A stretch of 32,749 bases of DNA from Porphyromonas cangingivalis (GTDB lineage Bacteria; Bacteroidota; Bacteroidia; Bacteroidales; Paludibacteraceae). The position numbers and the translations under genes are program-made. Each line of letters begins with the position of its first letter. Position 1 is the first letter of the stretch. Of this stretch, positions 7,665 to 16,776 are shown one piece after another. The DNA is taken from NCBI GenBank assembly GCA_945902955.1, contig CAMDNO010000027.1, positions 1 to 32,749 of the forward strand. Reading direction: 5' to 3'. The notes under the pieces are model-generated. The model had not been told where the DNA came from, searched no databases, and saw nothing but the letters and a program-made list of their open reading frames with translations.

Positions 7665-9932
7665 TTACTTTTTAAAAAACTTTGTCGAAATAGACTCTCC
7701 ATTCGAAAAGCTGCTAATTGCTAAATAATTACCCGCTGTTAGATTTTCTAATTTTATGGAGTCGCTTATTTTTTGAATTCGTTGCGTTTTTACAAGTACG
7801 CCCACTGAATTGTAGATTTTAACAGTCGCATTTTCAGCATGTACGTTTTTTAGTATTAATTCATTATTTGTCGATTGAAAATACACTTTCGAGTTATTCT
7901 GAAAATCACTATTTTGATAAACAGCCGAATTAACCGCACTCGTTAATGCAACTGTTCCACCATTGGGTACAGCATCGTAATAAATGTAGCTCATGCCATT
8001 TTCGACAACCGATTCTATGTTTTTACTCGTCAATCCTTGCATAACATTTACAGTTGTCCATGTGGCAGGCACTTTTGTTTTTAATGTAAGTGGAAATTTA
8101 AAGATATTAGCATCCAAATTGTGAGTAACCGAAATAGCAATTCTGGTAGCAGTGGAGTCCAATGTAATGATTGTCGCATTTTGTTTTTCGCGGAAATAAC
8201 GGGTTACATCGGCAAAAGAACCTATCCACAAATCGGCTCGTTTGCTAGCCACATACTCAAAATGTTTTGTAAAAGCGGTGTCGGGCATCAAATTTATAGC
8301 TGTACCAACACCATGAGCCAATAAAATCAGCCATTGTTTGTTGGCAATGGTATTGTCAATATATTTATTCATTTCGGTAGAATATGCTGGTCTGGATAGC
8401 GAAGCAAAATAATTGACTGACATTTTTAGTCTAAACCATTCGGTATCGGTAGGGCTAAGCGAATTGTAACCGCTTCCACCGTTGCGTGCGGCATAATGCG
8501 ATTGTTTAATCAGCACATCAGCGGCATCGGTATTCACAACTAATGGATTTGCCATGGTGATAATATCCTGTCCTGGAAATTTGTTTCTAAAAATAATTTG
8601 ATTACCAATAATTTCATTATACAACGAGTCTTTACCAGCTTGCGTATTGGTTATTGTTGAAAAACTGATATGCGATTTGGAATGATTGAAAATATCGAAG
8701 CGTCCATCAGCCAAAATACCGTTCCAAAAACCCCAAGTGGAAGTTATCCAATTAGCTGCAAATCCCAGAGAGCCAACTAAATTCAGTCGTTTGAATTCGT
8801 TGTTGAAAAATATGCCCGAAACAGTGGAGGCATCATCGAAAGTAAAAGTATAAACAGCTGGCTTATTATCTTTAGCTGCACAGATAGTGGTAAAATTTGT
8901 ATAATCACCAGTTGGCACCTCGCAGTTTACGAGTCGTACAAACTGATTCGAAGCAATACTTTGTCGGGTGTTGGCATCGACAGCTGCACCCGCCAAAATA
9001 TCCAAAGTAACCTTTCCCGTTGTTGTAGGAACAATATTTACAGTATAGGTTTTGGCATCTACTACTGTAAAGTTGTTCAAAGTGCCATTTGTAACAACCA
9101 AATCTGAAAGCGTAAATTCAGCTACATCTGCATTGAAAGTAATGGTTACAGGTATAGAATTAGTTTTGATATAGATATTATCGGGAGTTGTAGATCTAAT
9201 TATTGGAACAAGACATTCCTTTTTTACAAGCAGCTCGAAATCATCCAAATACAACCAGTTGTTAAGAGTCACTGGAGGTGTAGCTGTATTATATAGGGCA
9301 TTAATACCAACACCAATGTAAGCTGTGGAATAGTCGAGTGAAAGTTTCGCTGCTCTTTCGGCAGGTATATCAAAGGTTACTGTGTATTTAGTCCAAGTGC
9401 TCCCACCTGTTAAAGGAATTGACTTCGTAAAAGAAGCACTTCCCGTATCACCATTTTTATCGGCAATATAAGCATATACTGTATTTACCGCATTTCCTAC
9501 TTTAGCCCAAAAAGAAAAGGTATAAACAATGTTGTTCGAAAGCGATAAACGTTGCTGAGCACTCATTTGTGTCCAGTCAAATCCCATGGTTCCATTTGCT
9601 CCTGCAATTTTCAAAAACAGAAAAGTGGCACTACCATTGGCACCACCTGGGGATAGATATGCTTGAAGACTAGAAGAAGGAACGGTTTGGCGTTTTACCC
9701 ACAAACCATCTGTTATGGCAATTGATGTTGGCGCAATTGGTTGCGTAATATCGGTTTTAGTAGCACTATTGCTTGCTACTTTGTACAAATAATTAACAGC
9801 AGGTGTTCCCACTGGCACCGTAAAAGTAGAAGATGTAGCTTCGAAACCAGGATTTTGGATTAAATTCGTTTGAGCTATTAGTAAGCTCGAAAAAATTGAA
9901 ATGCAAAGCATTAATGTAAATGTTTTTTTCAT
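7665..9932 (-). CDS. Polysaccharide deacetylase-like (CE4-like) T9SS cargo with CBM and Ig-like domains, copy 1
   Basis: A 755-residue secreted protein. Signal peptide 1-20 (cut before QTNLIQNPGFE), CBM4/9-like jelly roll about 21-237, bacterial Ig-like domain about 242-336, polysaccharide-deacetylase-like domain about 350-585, a beta region to about 665, and a T9SS sorting domain at the end. In the enzyme domain, Tyr-Thr-Phe-Thr-Phe-Asp366-Asp367 matches the NodB TFDD motif, Asn-His417-Ser-Lys-Ser-His421 matches the metal-binding His-x3-His motif, and Ala-His540-Gly fits the late catalytic His motif. CE4 enzymes use a divalent metal to remove acetyl groups from sugars. The Asp-Asp and both His are intact, so activity is plausible. 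It is a close tandem paralogue of the next gene upstream. The true substrate (O- or N-acetyl) is unknown. Confidence 0.83.
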   Translation of the reverse strand: MKKTFTLMLCISIFSSLLIAQTNLIQNPGFEATSSTFTVPVGTPAVNYLYKVASNSATKTDITQPIAPTSIAITDGLWVKRQTVPSSSLQAYLSPGGANGSATFLFLKIAGANGTMGFDWTQMSAQQRLSLSNNIVYTFSFWAKVGNAVNTVYAYIADKNGDTGSASFTKSIPLTGGSTWTKYTVTFDIPAERAAKLSLDYSTAYIGVGINALYNTATPPVTLNNWLYLDDFELLVKKECLVPIIRSTTPDNIYIKTNSIPVTITFNADVAEFTLSDLVVTNGTLNNFTVVDAKTYTVNIVPTTTGKVTLDILAGAAVDANTRQSIASNQFVRLVNCEVPTGDYTNFTTICAAKDNKPAVYTFTFDDASTVSGIFFNNEFKRLNLVGSLGFAANWITSTWGFWNGILADGRFDIFNHSKSHISFSTITNTQAGKDSLYNEIIGNQIIFRNKFPGQDIITMANPLVVNTDAADVLIKQSHYAARNGGSGYNSLSPTDTEWFRLKMSVNYFASLSRPAYSTEMNKYIDNTIANKQWLILLAHGVGTAINLMPDTAFTKHFEYVASKRADLWIGSFADVTRYFREKQNATIITLDSTATRIAISVTHNLDANIFKFPLTLKTKVPATWTTVNVMQGLTSKNIESVVENGMSYIYYDAVPNGGTVALTSAVNSAVYQNSDFQNNSKVYFQSTNNELILKNVHAENATVKIYNSVGVLVKTQRIQKISDSIKLENLTAGNYLAISSFSNGESISTKFFKK

Positions 9933-10064
9933 TAAAGTGTTGTTTTTATCTCATCTTTTCATTAAGTCAAGATTGATTAGTATTAAGTTTATTTTTAATT
10001 ATATTCGATTTTTATTACATTTAAAAAAAGTAAAAACATATAACTCAATTTCGATTATATAATT

Positions 10065-10092
10065 GAAACTTAACGGAATTAAAAACCCCTAA
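10065..10092 (-). promoter_or_regulatory. Shared bipartite leader element, site B
   Basis: Minus strand TTAGGGGTTTT, 9 bases, then TAAGTTTC. It lies 133 bases upstream of the start at 9932. It is the most divergent of the five copies, with one extra spacer base and T for G in the right half. Confidence 0.5.
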
Positions 10093-10118
10093 AGGAAATT
10101 TGAGAATGATATATTAAG

Positions 10119-12398
10119 CTATTCTTTAATAAACTTCATTGAACTATAAACACCATTGGACGTATAACAAACCACCAAGAAATTTCCGGCACATAATCTA
10201 TCCAAATGTATTGTTGCCTCTGCACCCACTACGGTGTGCACTCCGAATGCTTGACCCGCAAAATTGTAAATCTTTACGGTAGCGCCGGTTTCATCTTGTG
10301 CATTTTTTATTAGCAATAATTTGCTCGCTTGTTGATAATAAACCTCTGGCTTACTCAAAGTTGTTTGGGGCATTGCATTTGGCGATGCGGGTGCAAGAAC
10401 TATGCTGCCACCATTGGGCACAGCATCGTAATAAATATACGAAACAGCGTTTTCAATTACTGGTGTTACGGCTTTCACCGTTGCGCCTTGTGTTACAGTT
10501 ATGTTTCTCCAGTTGTCAGGCACTTTTGTTTTCAGGGTAAGTGGGTAGTTGAAAATGGTAGCGTCAAGATTATGAGTAACCGAAATGGCAATTCTATTGC
10601 TGGTAGAATCGAGAGTGAGTACAAAGGCATTTTGTTTTTCGCGGAAATATTTTGTAACATCTCCTAAAGTAGCAATCCACAAATCGTTGCGTTTGGCTGC
10701 CACATATTCAAAATGCTTTGTAAAGGCAGTATCTTGCATAGCATTGGCGCCTGTACCAATACCGTGAGTGAGTAAAATGAGCCACTGTTTATTGGCAATT
10801 ATATTGTCGATATGTCTGTTAATTTCGGATGAATATGCTGCCCGGCTTTGCGAACTGAAATAGTTAGCATACATTTTCAGTTTAAACCACTCATTTTCAG
10901 TTGGACTAAGCGAATTGTAACCGCTCGTACCATTGCGCGCAGCGTAATGACTTTGTTTTATCAGCACATCGGCCGCATCGGTATTCACCACAGCAGGGTT
11001 GGCAATGGAGATTATATCCTGTGTAGGAAATTTGGTACGAAAAACAGTCTGATTACCAATTATTTCGTTGCGAAGCGAATCCTGTCCAATCTGTGTATTA
11101 GTTATAGAAGAGAATTTTACGTGCGTTTTGGAATGATTGATAATATCGAAACGGCCATCGGCTAACAAATTATTCCAGAAATCGTAAGTTGAAGCAGGTG
11201 TTTGGCTGCCGTTTATCCAGTTGGCTACCAATGCCAGCGACCCTACTAAATCGAGGCGTTTGAACTCGTTGTTGAAAAAAGTAGCAGCATTGGTAAAACC
11301 ATCGTCGGAAGTGAACGTGTAAACAGCAGGCTTGTTATCTTTTGCGGCACAAATAGTTGTAAAGTTACTATAATTGCCGGTTGTAATTTCGTTGTTGTAG
11401 AGCCGTACAAATTGGTTGGGTGCCACACTCTGACGATTAGTAGCATCGGTAGCAGCACCGGCATTAATATCAAGCGTTACTTTGCCTGTGGCCGTTGGAA
11501 TTATATTAGCAGTGTAGGTGGAGGCATTTATGGCTGTAAAATTTGCCAAAGTTCCGTTTGTAACTACCATATCGGAAGCTGTAAAACCAGTAACATCGGC
11601 ATTGAAAGTAATTGTTACGGGAATAGGATTGGTTTTGATATACACATTGGCAGGAGTAGTCGAAGTAATGGTTGGCACCAGACTTTCCGATTTTGCAAGC
11701 AATTCAAAATCATCTACATAGAGCCAATTATTTTGTGTTACGGGAGGTGTAGCTGTGGTGTAAAGTGCATTTATACCCACGCCAATGTATGCAGTAGTAT
11801 AGTCGAGCGTAGGTTTTGTGGCTCTTTCGGCCGGAATATCAAAAGTTACAGTATATTTTGTCCAAGCTGTGCCACCAGTGAGTGGAATTGCTTTTGTAAA
11901 TGTGGCACTGCCCGTATCGCCCGTTTTATCGGCCAAATAAGCATAAGCAGTTGTAACAGCACTTCCTACTTTTGCCCAAAACGAGAAAGTATAAACGGAC
12001 GTATTTGAAAGCGGCACACGCTGTTGTGCGCTCATCTTTGTCCAGTCGAAACCAGGAGTATTGTTGTTACCTGCAATTTTCAAAAAAAGATATGTAGCGC
12101 TTCCATTAGCTCCACCAACTGCCAAATAAGCTAATAAGCTCGACGAAGTAACAGTTTGACGCTTCACCCACAATCCATCTGTTACCGAAATAGAACTTGC
12201 AGTTGGTTGAGTAGTTTCGGTTACGGTAGCAGCATTGCTTGCTACTTTCATCAAATGATTTACAGCGGGAGAACCTACAGGCACTGTAAAAGTTGAAACG
12301 GCAGCTTCGAAACCCGGATTGGTAATTAAATTGGTTTGAGCCGAAAGAATACTTGTCAAAAATAAGATGCTAAGTATCAAAGTAATGTATTTATTCAT
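10119..12398 (-). CDS. Polysaccharide deacetylase-like (CE4-like) T9SS cargo with CBM and Ig-like domains, copy 2
   Basis: A 759-residue paralogue of the gene at 7665-9932 with the same domain order: signal peptide 1-20 (cut before QTNLITNPGFE), CBM4/9-like domain, Ig-like domain, deacetylase-like domain, beta region, T9SS sorting domain. Active-site motifs: Tyr-Thr-Phe-Thr-Ser-Asp365-Asp366, Asn-His422-Ser-Lys-Thr-His426, and Thr-His545-Gly. Phe of TFDD is Ser here, but the Asp pair and metal His residues are kept. It has a slightly longer loop (GSQTPASTY, near 397-405) before the His motif than copy 1. The gap to the BNR gene upstream is 95 bases with no leader motif, so it may be co-transcribed with that gene. 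The two copies probably arose by tandem duplication, and a degraded third is at 15424. Confidence 0.83.
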   Translation of the reverse strand: MNKYITLILSILFLTSILSAQTNLITNPGFEAAVSTFTVPVGSPAVNHLMKVASNAATVTETTQPTASSISVTDGLWVKRQTVTSSSLLAYLAVGGANGSATYLFLKIAGNNNTPGFDWTKMSAQQRVPLSNTSVYTFSFWAKVGSAVTTAYAYLADKTGDTGSATFTKAIPLTGGTAWTKYTVTFDIPAERATKPTLDYTTAYIGVGINALYTTATPPVTQNNWLYVDDFELLAKSESLVPTITSTTPANVYIKTNPIPVTITFNADVTGFTASDMVVTNGTLANFTAINASTYTANIIPTATGKVTLDINAGAATDATNRQSVAPNQFVRLYNNEITTGNYSNFTTICAAKDNKPAVYTFTSDDGFTNAATFFNNEFKRLDLVGSLALVANWINGSQTPASTYDFWNNLLADGRFDIINHSKTHVKFSSITNTQIGQDSLRNEIIGNQTVFRTKFPTQDIISIANPAVVNTDAADVLIKQSHYAARNGTSGYNSLSPTENEWFKLKMYANYFSSQSRAAYSSEINRHIDNIIANKQWLILLTHGIGTGANAMQDTAFTKHFEYVAAKRNDLWIATLGDVTKYFREKQNAFVLTLDSTSNRIAISVTHNLDATIFNYPLTLKTKVPDNWRNITVTQGATVKAVTPVIENAVSYIYYDAVPNGGSIVLAPASPNAMPQTTLSKPEVYYQQASKLLLIKNAQDETGATVKIYNFAGQAFGVHTVVGAEATIHLDRLCAGNFLVVCYTSNGVYSSMKFIKE

Positions 12399-12493
12399 AA
12401 TAGGTATTTTTTTTGTTTAATAGATTGTTGGCAACAACTAATTTTCTGAATAAGAACTTGCATAAGATGATTCATTAGTAAACAAAATAATTG

Positions 12494-15151
12494 TTAGTCT
12501 GCTTTCACAACTTTCATCACTTTAGATTTTACTGCGTCATTTATTTTCAAAAGATAAATACCTTTTGCAATGTTTTGTTCTTTGACCAAATTACAGATAC
12601 CACTTTGACCTAATTTAGTATTAGAGATAATTTTACCTGTCAAGTCAATTATTAAAACTTCAGCATTAGGACTAAATTTGTTCAATTCGACATCTTGAGT
12701 TGCACTTAACGAATTGGTTTTCAACTGTAACGAATTCAGCACCCAATTTACATCGGTGCCTCCTCCGTCGGAAAAAGTAAATTCAAGTGAATTGTTATTT
12801 GCCGTTACATCAAATTCAGAAGTAACAAAAGCATTTATAGCCGAAGACACAGATGGCACTGCTACAGCTCCATTCACTTCAATTTTCATCTTGTCATGGG
12901 CATAAGTAGCATCACCTTGTTTAACAGTCACATGATATGATCCATTTTGAACAAAAGCTTTAAAAGTTGCTGGAGATGGACAAAGCATAAAGTCTCTTAA
13001 CTCATCGGTGTTTGCGGTTCCTCTATCGCGAGATAATAATCCTGATAATGATAACCAGCCATAAGAATTGTTAATCAGGGTTGATTCGCTTACTCTAATT
13101 GCACCTGATAAAAGAGGCGAAGTAGTAGTACCAAAATCAAAAGTTGCATTTGTTAGGTAAACAGGTTCTTCTACCAGCACTTTGCAGTTTGCAACATATC
13201 CATTGCTGCAAGTGGCCGAAATTACGGCTAAACCTTTTCCCAGACTGATGATATTGCCATTTGAAACGGTTGCTACATTGTTGTTCGAAGAACTCCAAAT
13301 CACGTTCTTATCTGTTGCGATAAATGGAGTTGAAGTAACATTCAGTTTTCTGCTACTCCCTATATACAATTGAATTGAATCTGCATCAAGCGACACTGTT
13401 TGAATGGGTATGTTGAGTGTTTCAATTTTTATGGAATTCAAAACCCAACTAGGATCTACTCCGCCGTTATCCGACAGTGTAATTTCAAGTAGTTTATTGG
13501 CAACCGTTGTGTTAAACTCACTTTCGATAAAAGCACCTGCATTGGTATTAATATTGGTAGCAACAACGCTTCCATTGGCCGCAATTTGCATATTGTCATG
13601 AGCCGCCGACATGTCGCCTTGTAACACTTTTACTTTATAACTCCCGTTAGGCAAGCTTAATTTGAATGTTTTAGGCGTTGCGCTATATACAAATGATTTT
13701 TTCTCTAATGCTCCAGTTGGTGTTTCTTTAGATTCGATATTGCTAATGTCGGCAAATCCAAAATCATCCTCATACAATTTATTATTGAGTACTTTTATCC
13801 CTTCTAAATTTGTTTCAGAAGTAGCGGCGCCAAAGTCATATTCTCGTGAAGCCGCGTTGTGAAACAATACAGAAGTATTGTAATTGGTATAATAGATGTA
13901 TTTTCCTTTCATCCAAAGCACATCGAAGTACCCAGGCTTATGATTGCGTGGCACAATGGGTCTTACATTAATTAAATCTGGTGATGTATTTTGAGTAATT
14001 GCTAATGAATCCCAGGTTACTCCCGAGTCTTTCGAAGTCCACTTGAATATTTCAAAAACATTGTTCACTGGTTTCGATAAATATACAACAGACGTATTGT
14101 TTGCATCCAATGAAATTCCCCCGGAATAGTTAGGCTCAGGTTCTGTAACACCTACCGGAGTTTGTTCAAACCATTTACCAGCTTTGGTAAGTTCTAAATT
14201 TGTCCATTTCGTGCCATCCCATTTTGCATAATTATACCGGTGATCTGTATTTGATGGAAATGATGCGTAAACGACAACTGGATTTCCTAGCTTATCGATA
14301 GCAATATCCCACACCCAACCCTTACCTGCACTGGCATCATAAACTACTTCTGCCTCGTAGGTATCTAAGTTCAACGCTGTGGCACTTCCAGTAAAATCTT
14401 TGATGTAAGTACCATCAGCTTTGTAGAATTTACCATTTTTATAGCAGGCATAATATACTTTGTTGTATGAATCGCGCGGATGCCCATCGGTAAATGCAAA
14501 GTGGATTGTACCATTTTTATCAGAACAATATTTTATGTAAGGCCTGCCTCCACCGCCTTGGATAAATTGCTGTGTGGTACCAAAGGTTTGACCATTATCA
14601 GTTGAGATAGCTATAGAAGGATGCCAATTTATGTCTCTAAAGAAAACGGCTATCTGATTGCCAATTTTAAATGGATTTGGATAGGTTACATTTGTGCCAA
14701 AAGTATAATCGGTGCCCCAGGAGCTAATGTCTTCAGGATTTGTAGAGATAAACCTGTGCATTGGGCCGCTGGAATGTTTGGAGAAAAATACCACCAAACG
14801 TCCATCATCACGTATGAAAATGGAAGGATTATTGTGGTCATCTATCTGAAGTTTAGCGTAAAGAGTCTTTTTGGTATATACCCCTGTTTTATGGTTATAA
14901 GCGGCCACTTCCATATCCCCACTTTTGGTTACCCACGAGAAATAGGTTTGTTCATTTATTCCTTTGAAGTAAACAGCTCGGGGGTCGCCAAACCAACACC
15001 AAGCACCATCAAGCGTCAGTGTGTCGGCTCTTTGAATAGTATTAACGGCCGAAACACTATTTGCATTTAGCAAATTGAAGAATACATAGATGCATGCAAT
15101 TGCAATTTTAAAATCCATCTGAATCATCTTAAGGCACATTGGCGTTTTCAT
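12494..15151 (-). CDS. BNR-4 beta-propeller protein (PL24/PL25 ulvan lyase-like) with two accessory modules and T9SS sorting domain
   Basis: An 885-residue secreted protein. The signal peptide probably starts at Met12 (MDFKIAIACIYVFF) and is cut after SVSA (35). Residues about 45-430 form a BNR-4 type seven-bladed propeller with Asp-Asp-His106-Asn-Asn-Pro, His126 in SKHSSG and Arg203 in GGGGRPY. From memory, ulvan lyases of PL24/PL25 use a similar pair of His about 20 residues apart plus an Arg and Tyr; this comparison is not tested. Two copies of a beta-sandwich module follow, about 437-577 and 670-812, each with FDFG/YDFG, an NGSY-V-V-QGD segment, AHD, and W-VLNS near the end; similar modules sit on rhamnogalacturonan-active CE12 enzymes. 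A Big_2 Ig domain (about 582-662) separates them, and a T9SS sorting domain ends the protein. It may be a lyase acting on Rha-uronic acid linkages, or a binding protein. Confidence 0.75.
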   Translation of the reverse strand: MKTPMCLKMIQMDFKIAIACIYVFFNLLNANSVSAVNTIQRADTLTLDGAWCWFGDPRAVYFKGINEQTYFSWVTKSGDMEVAAYNHKTGVYTKKTLYAKLQIDDHNNPSIFIRDDGRLVVFFSKHSSGPMHRFISTNPEDISSWGTDYTFGTNVTYPNPFKIGNQIAVFFRDINWHPSIAISTDNGQTFGTTQQFIQGGGGRPYIKYCSDKNGTIHFAFTDGHPRDSYNKVYYACYKNGKFYKADGTYIKDFTGSATALNLDTYEAEVVYDASAGKGWVWDIAIDKLGNPVVVYASFPSNTDHRYNYAKWDGTKWTNLELTKAGKWFEQTPVGVTEPEPNYSGGISLDANNTSVVYLSKPVNNVFEIFKWTSKDSGVTWDSLAITQNTSPDLINVRPIVPRNHKPGYFDVLWMKGKYIYYTNYNTSVLFHNAASREYDFGAATSETNLEGIKVLNNKLYEDDFGFADISNIESKETPTGALEKKSFVYSATPKTFKLSLPNGSYKVKVLQGDMSAAHDNMQIAANGSVVATNINTNAGAFIESEFNTTVANKLLEITLSDNGGVDPSWVLNSIKIETLNIPIQTVSLDADSIQLYIGSSRKLNVTSTPFIATDKNVIWSSSNNNVATVSNGNIISLGKGLAVISATCSNGYVANCKVLVEEPVYLTNATFDFGTTTSPLLSGAIRVSESTLINNSYGWLSLSGLLSRDRGTANTDELRDFMLCPSPATFKAFVQNGSYHVTVKQGDATYAHDKMKIEVNGAVAVPSVSSAINAFVTSEFDVTANNNSLEFTFSDGGGTDVNWVLNSLQLKTNSLSATQDVELNKFSPNAEVLIIDLTGKIISNTKLGQSGICNLVKEQNIAKGIYLLKINDAVKSKVMKVVKAD

Positions 15152-15361
15152 GTAAATTGCTAACTGTTAATTACTTATATATTAAATTGTATTTTTCGTA
15201 AAACTTTTTTTGTGCGAAATCAGAGCTTTTGAAATCGCAGATAATAATATTATATACTACAAATGCTACAGGACGCTGTCCGAGAATAAGCGGCAGATGA
15301 TACATTCCAACTTAACGGAAGCACCGAATTGAAAATCGGCGTAGCCAAATACAATATATTG

Positions 15362-15388
15362 GACACCTACACACAAAAAAACCCTTAA
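15362..15388 (-). promoter_or_regulatory. Shared bipartite leader element, site C
   Basis: Minus strand TTAAGGGTTTT, 8 bases, then TAGGTGTC. It lies 211 bases upstream of the start at 15151, between that gene and the deacetylase relic. Confidence 0.6.
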
Positions 15389-15423
15389 GGGAGAATAAAA
15401 TAAAACCACAATCGTTGAGATTA

Positions 15424-15650
15424 TTATTTCAATCGTGTTATTATAATTTCGAACTTATTGGGTACGGCATCAGAATAAACATATCGAACACCATTTCCGA
15501 CAACCGTTGCAATAGCCTGAATTACAGAGATTTGAGAAACATTTATATTCAACCAATTATTAGGCACAACGGCTTTTTAGGGTGAGAGGATAATCAAATA
15601 TCTGAGTTTCTAAAGTGTGCGTCAAAATAATAAGATATGAAAACCTATAT
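15424..15650 (-). pseudogene. Frameshifted remnant of a third polysaccharide deacetylase-like gene
   Basis: The minus strand encodes THTLETQIFDYPLTLK, then a frame change at the A-run near 15577, then VVPNNWLNINVSQI and VVGNGVRYVYSDAVPN, ending FEIIITRLK and a stop at 15424. The intact paralogues have VTHNLDATIFNYPLTLK, KVPDNWRNITVTQG and IENAVSYIYYDAVPN in the same order. The fragment covers only the beta region just after the deacetylase domain. It has no start codon or catalytic part, and it ends before any T9SS tail. Upstream of about 15650 I find no further match. It is a decayed gene end, evidence that this family once had at least three members here. Confidence 0.8.
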
Positions 15651-15686
15651 TTTTTCAATAGGAGAATAAGAAGTTAAACAAAGGGA

Positions 15687-15708
15687 TAAGCGACATCCCT
15701 GTCGCTTA
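15687..15708. repeat. Perfect 9-bp stem palindrome
   Basis: TAAGCGACA (15687-15695) and TGTCGCTTA (15700-15708) flank a four-base loop. It lies in the debris between the relic and the terminator. No U-run follows on the minus strand. Like the palindrome at 739 it looks like a dispersed REP-type element. Confidence 0.55.
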
Positions 15709-15759
15709 AATAAAAAGAGATGAAAAGGATTTTTTTTAGAGCTAAATGCAACTCTGATA

Positions 15760-15802
15760 AAACAAAAATTCCCCATACAAAAATGGAATTCTGTATGGGG
15801 AA
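15760..15802 (-). terminator. Rho-independent terminator of the FISUMP operon
   Basis: A perfect 11-bp stem (TTCCCCATACA at 15769-15779, TGTATGGGGAA at 15792-15802) with a 12-base loop, followed on the minus strand by TTTTTGTTTT. It lies 43 bases after the stop at 15845, so it ends the two-gene unit that starts at 17283. Confidence 0.85.
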
Positions 15803-15844
15803 ATTAATCACTAATCATTAACCATTAAAAAACTATATGTGAGC

Positions 15845-16747
15845 TTAATCTTTAACACAACGCACACCAAATAATAATTGAAGGGCATTTACCTTTCCTT
15901 GTGGTGTAACTCCAGTAGGAAATGTTGTTAAAGAGGGATCTCCAAAGCCTCTTGTAGACGAAACAATATTGCGGCTATTCGCAGCACCACCTGAAGTAGC
16001 AGATCCTGGAGATGTTACGGTTGCTGTCCAGTAGAAACCATTTGTGCCTATTTGTCCCCAACCTAATGCATCACGGAATCCACAGGCTACCAATGAAAAG
16101 CCTGAATTATTATTTTTATGTGGCGCATTTCCAATTTCTTGCCAAGCAGAAGTAGAAGACCAGGTAAGTTGACTAGCCATCGATTTAGCTACTTTTTGCG
16201 CACTACCATCAAATGAAGCTACACCATCATAGTTGTTTGCAGCCGTTTTCGCCAACATGTTTTCGAGTGCCATCCATTCCTGGTTGGTAGCCACGTGCCA
16301 TCCTTTAGGAGCTAATTTGCCGGTTTCGATAGCAAAGTGATTATACATACCACCATAAATATCTTTGTTATAAGGTTGATTCATGTGCCAGCAATAGGCA
16401 GGAGTAGTTCTAAAATCTCCGGCCGATGAACCATCCTGATATTTGGCATTTTCGTTTACGACATTATAGATAGGAGTGCCATCATTCAGTTTTGTAGTTT
16501 TAAGATTATCAATCATCCAGGTCATTGTTTTTCCATCACCAAAATCATACGTAAGGGTGCGATACACATTGCCTTCGATATCCATTACCGTATCGGGAGT
16601 TGCTTTAAACACCACACTATCAACGTTTGAAATGTGTTGTTCGAACGATTTTACACCATTTTTGTAAATAACCATAGTTTTTGACTGCGCCATGCTTACT
16701 GAACACAAAGTAATTACAGCCAAAAGAGTAAATATTAATTTTTTCAT
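15845..16747 (-). CDS. Stand-alone FISUMP-domain secreted protein
   Basis: A 300-residue exported protein. The signal peptide MKKLIFTLLAVITLCSVSMAQ is followed by a short strand module (MVIYKNGVKSFEQHISNVDSVVFK, about 25-48) common at the N-terminus of Bacteroidota surface proteins, then a FISUMP domain (Fibrobacter succinogenes major paralogous domain, about 60-300). Landmarks are WMIDNLKTTKLNDGTPI, YCWHMNQ, YGGMYNHFAIETGKLAPKGWHVAT, GFRDALG, FYWTAT and the end LLFGVRCVKD. FISUMP domains have no established enzyme activity and are thought to be extracellular; the fold is reminiscent of C-type-lectin/formylglycine-type sheets. It lacks the C-terminal lyase-like part of its two relatives at 17437 and 20115. 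It is co-transcribed with the small T9SS gene upstream (gap 29 bases) and followed by a terminator. Confidence 0.85.
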   Translation of the reverse strand: MKKLIFTLLAVITLCSVSMAQSKTMVIYKNGVKSFEQHISNVDSVVFKATPDTVMDIEGNVYRTLTYDFGDGKTMTWMIDNLKTTKLNDGTPIYNVVNENAKYQDGSSAGDFRTTPAYCWHMNQPYNKDIYGGMYNHFAIETGKLAPKGWHVATNQEWMALENMLAKTAANNYDGVASFDGSAQKVAKSMASQLTWSSTSAWQEIGNAPHKNNNSGFSLVACGFRDALGWGQIGTNGFYWTATVTSPGSATSGGAANSRNIVSSTRGFGDPSLTTFPTGVTPQGKVNALQLLFGVRCVKD

Positions 16748-16776
16748 ATTGAATATATTTTAATAAGTTGAATTTT

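Larger units (their letters stand above)
15152..15844. other. 693-base gap between the BNR gene and the FISUMP gene
   Basis: No intact gene. From the BNR start outward it holds an AT-rich leader, the shared leader element at 15362, a frameshifted deacetylase relic at 15424-15650, a perfect palindrome at 15687, and the terminator of the FISUMP gene at 15769. The concentration of debris suggests a site of past rearrangement. Confidence 0.7.

Noticed and set aside
11412-12008. A 198-residue plus-strand frame antisense to a deacetylase-like gene
   Set aside because: It is Cys/Ser/Gly-rich low-quality protein lying wholly inside a well-supported gene on the other strand, a typical shadow frame.
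15259-15390. A plus-strand gene-like stretch reading AADDTFQLNGSTELK and on
   Set aside because: It has an internal stop, no start codon and no recognised family, and it overlaps leader element C. It may be another gene relic, but the evidence is too thin to call it.
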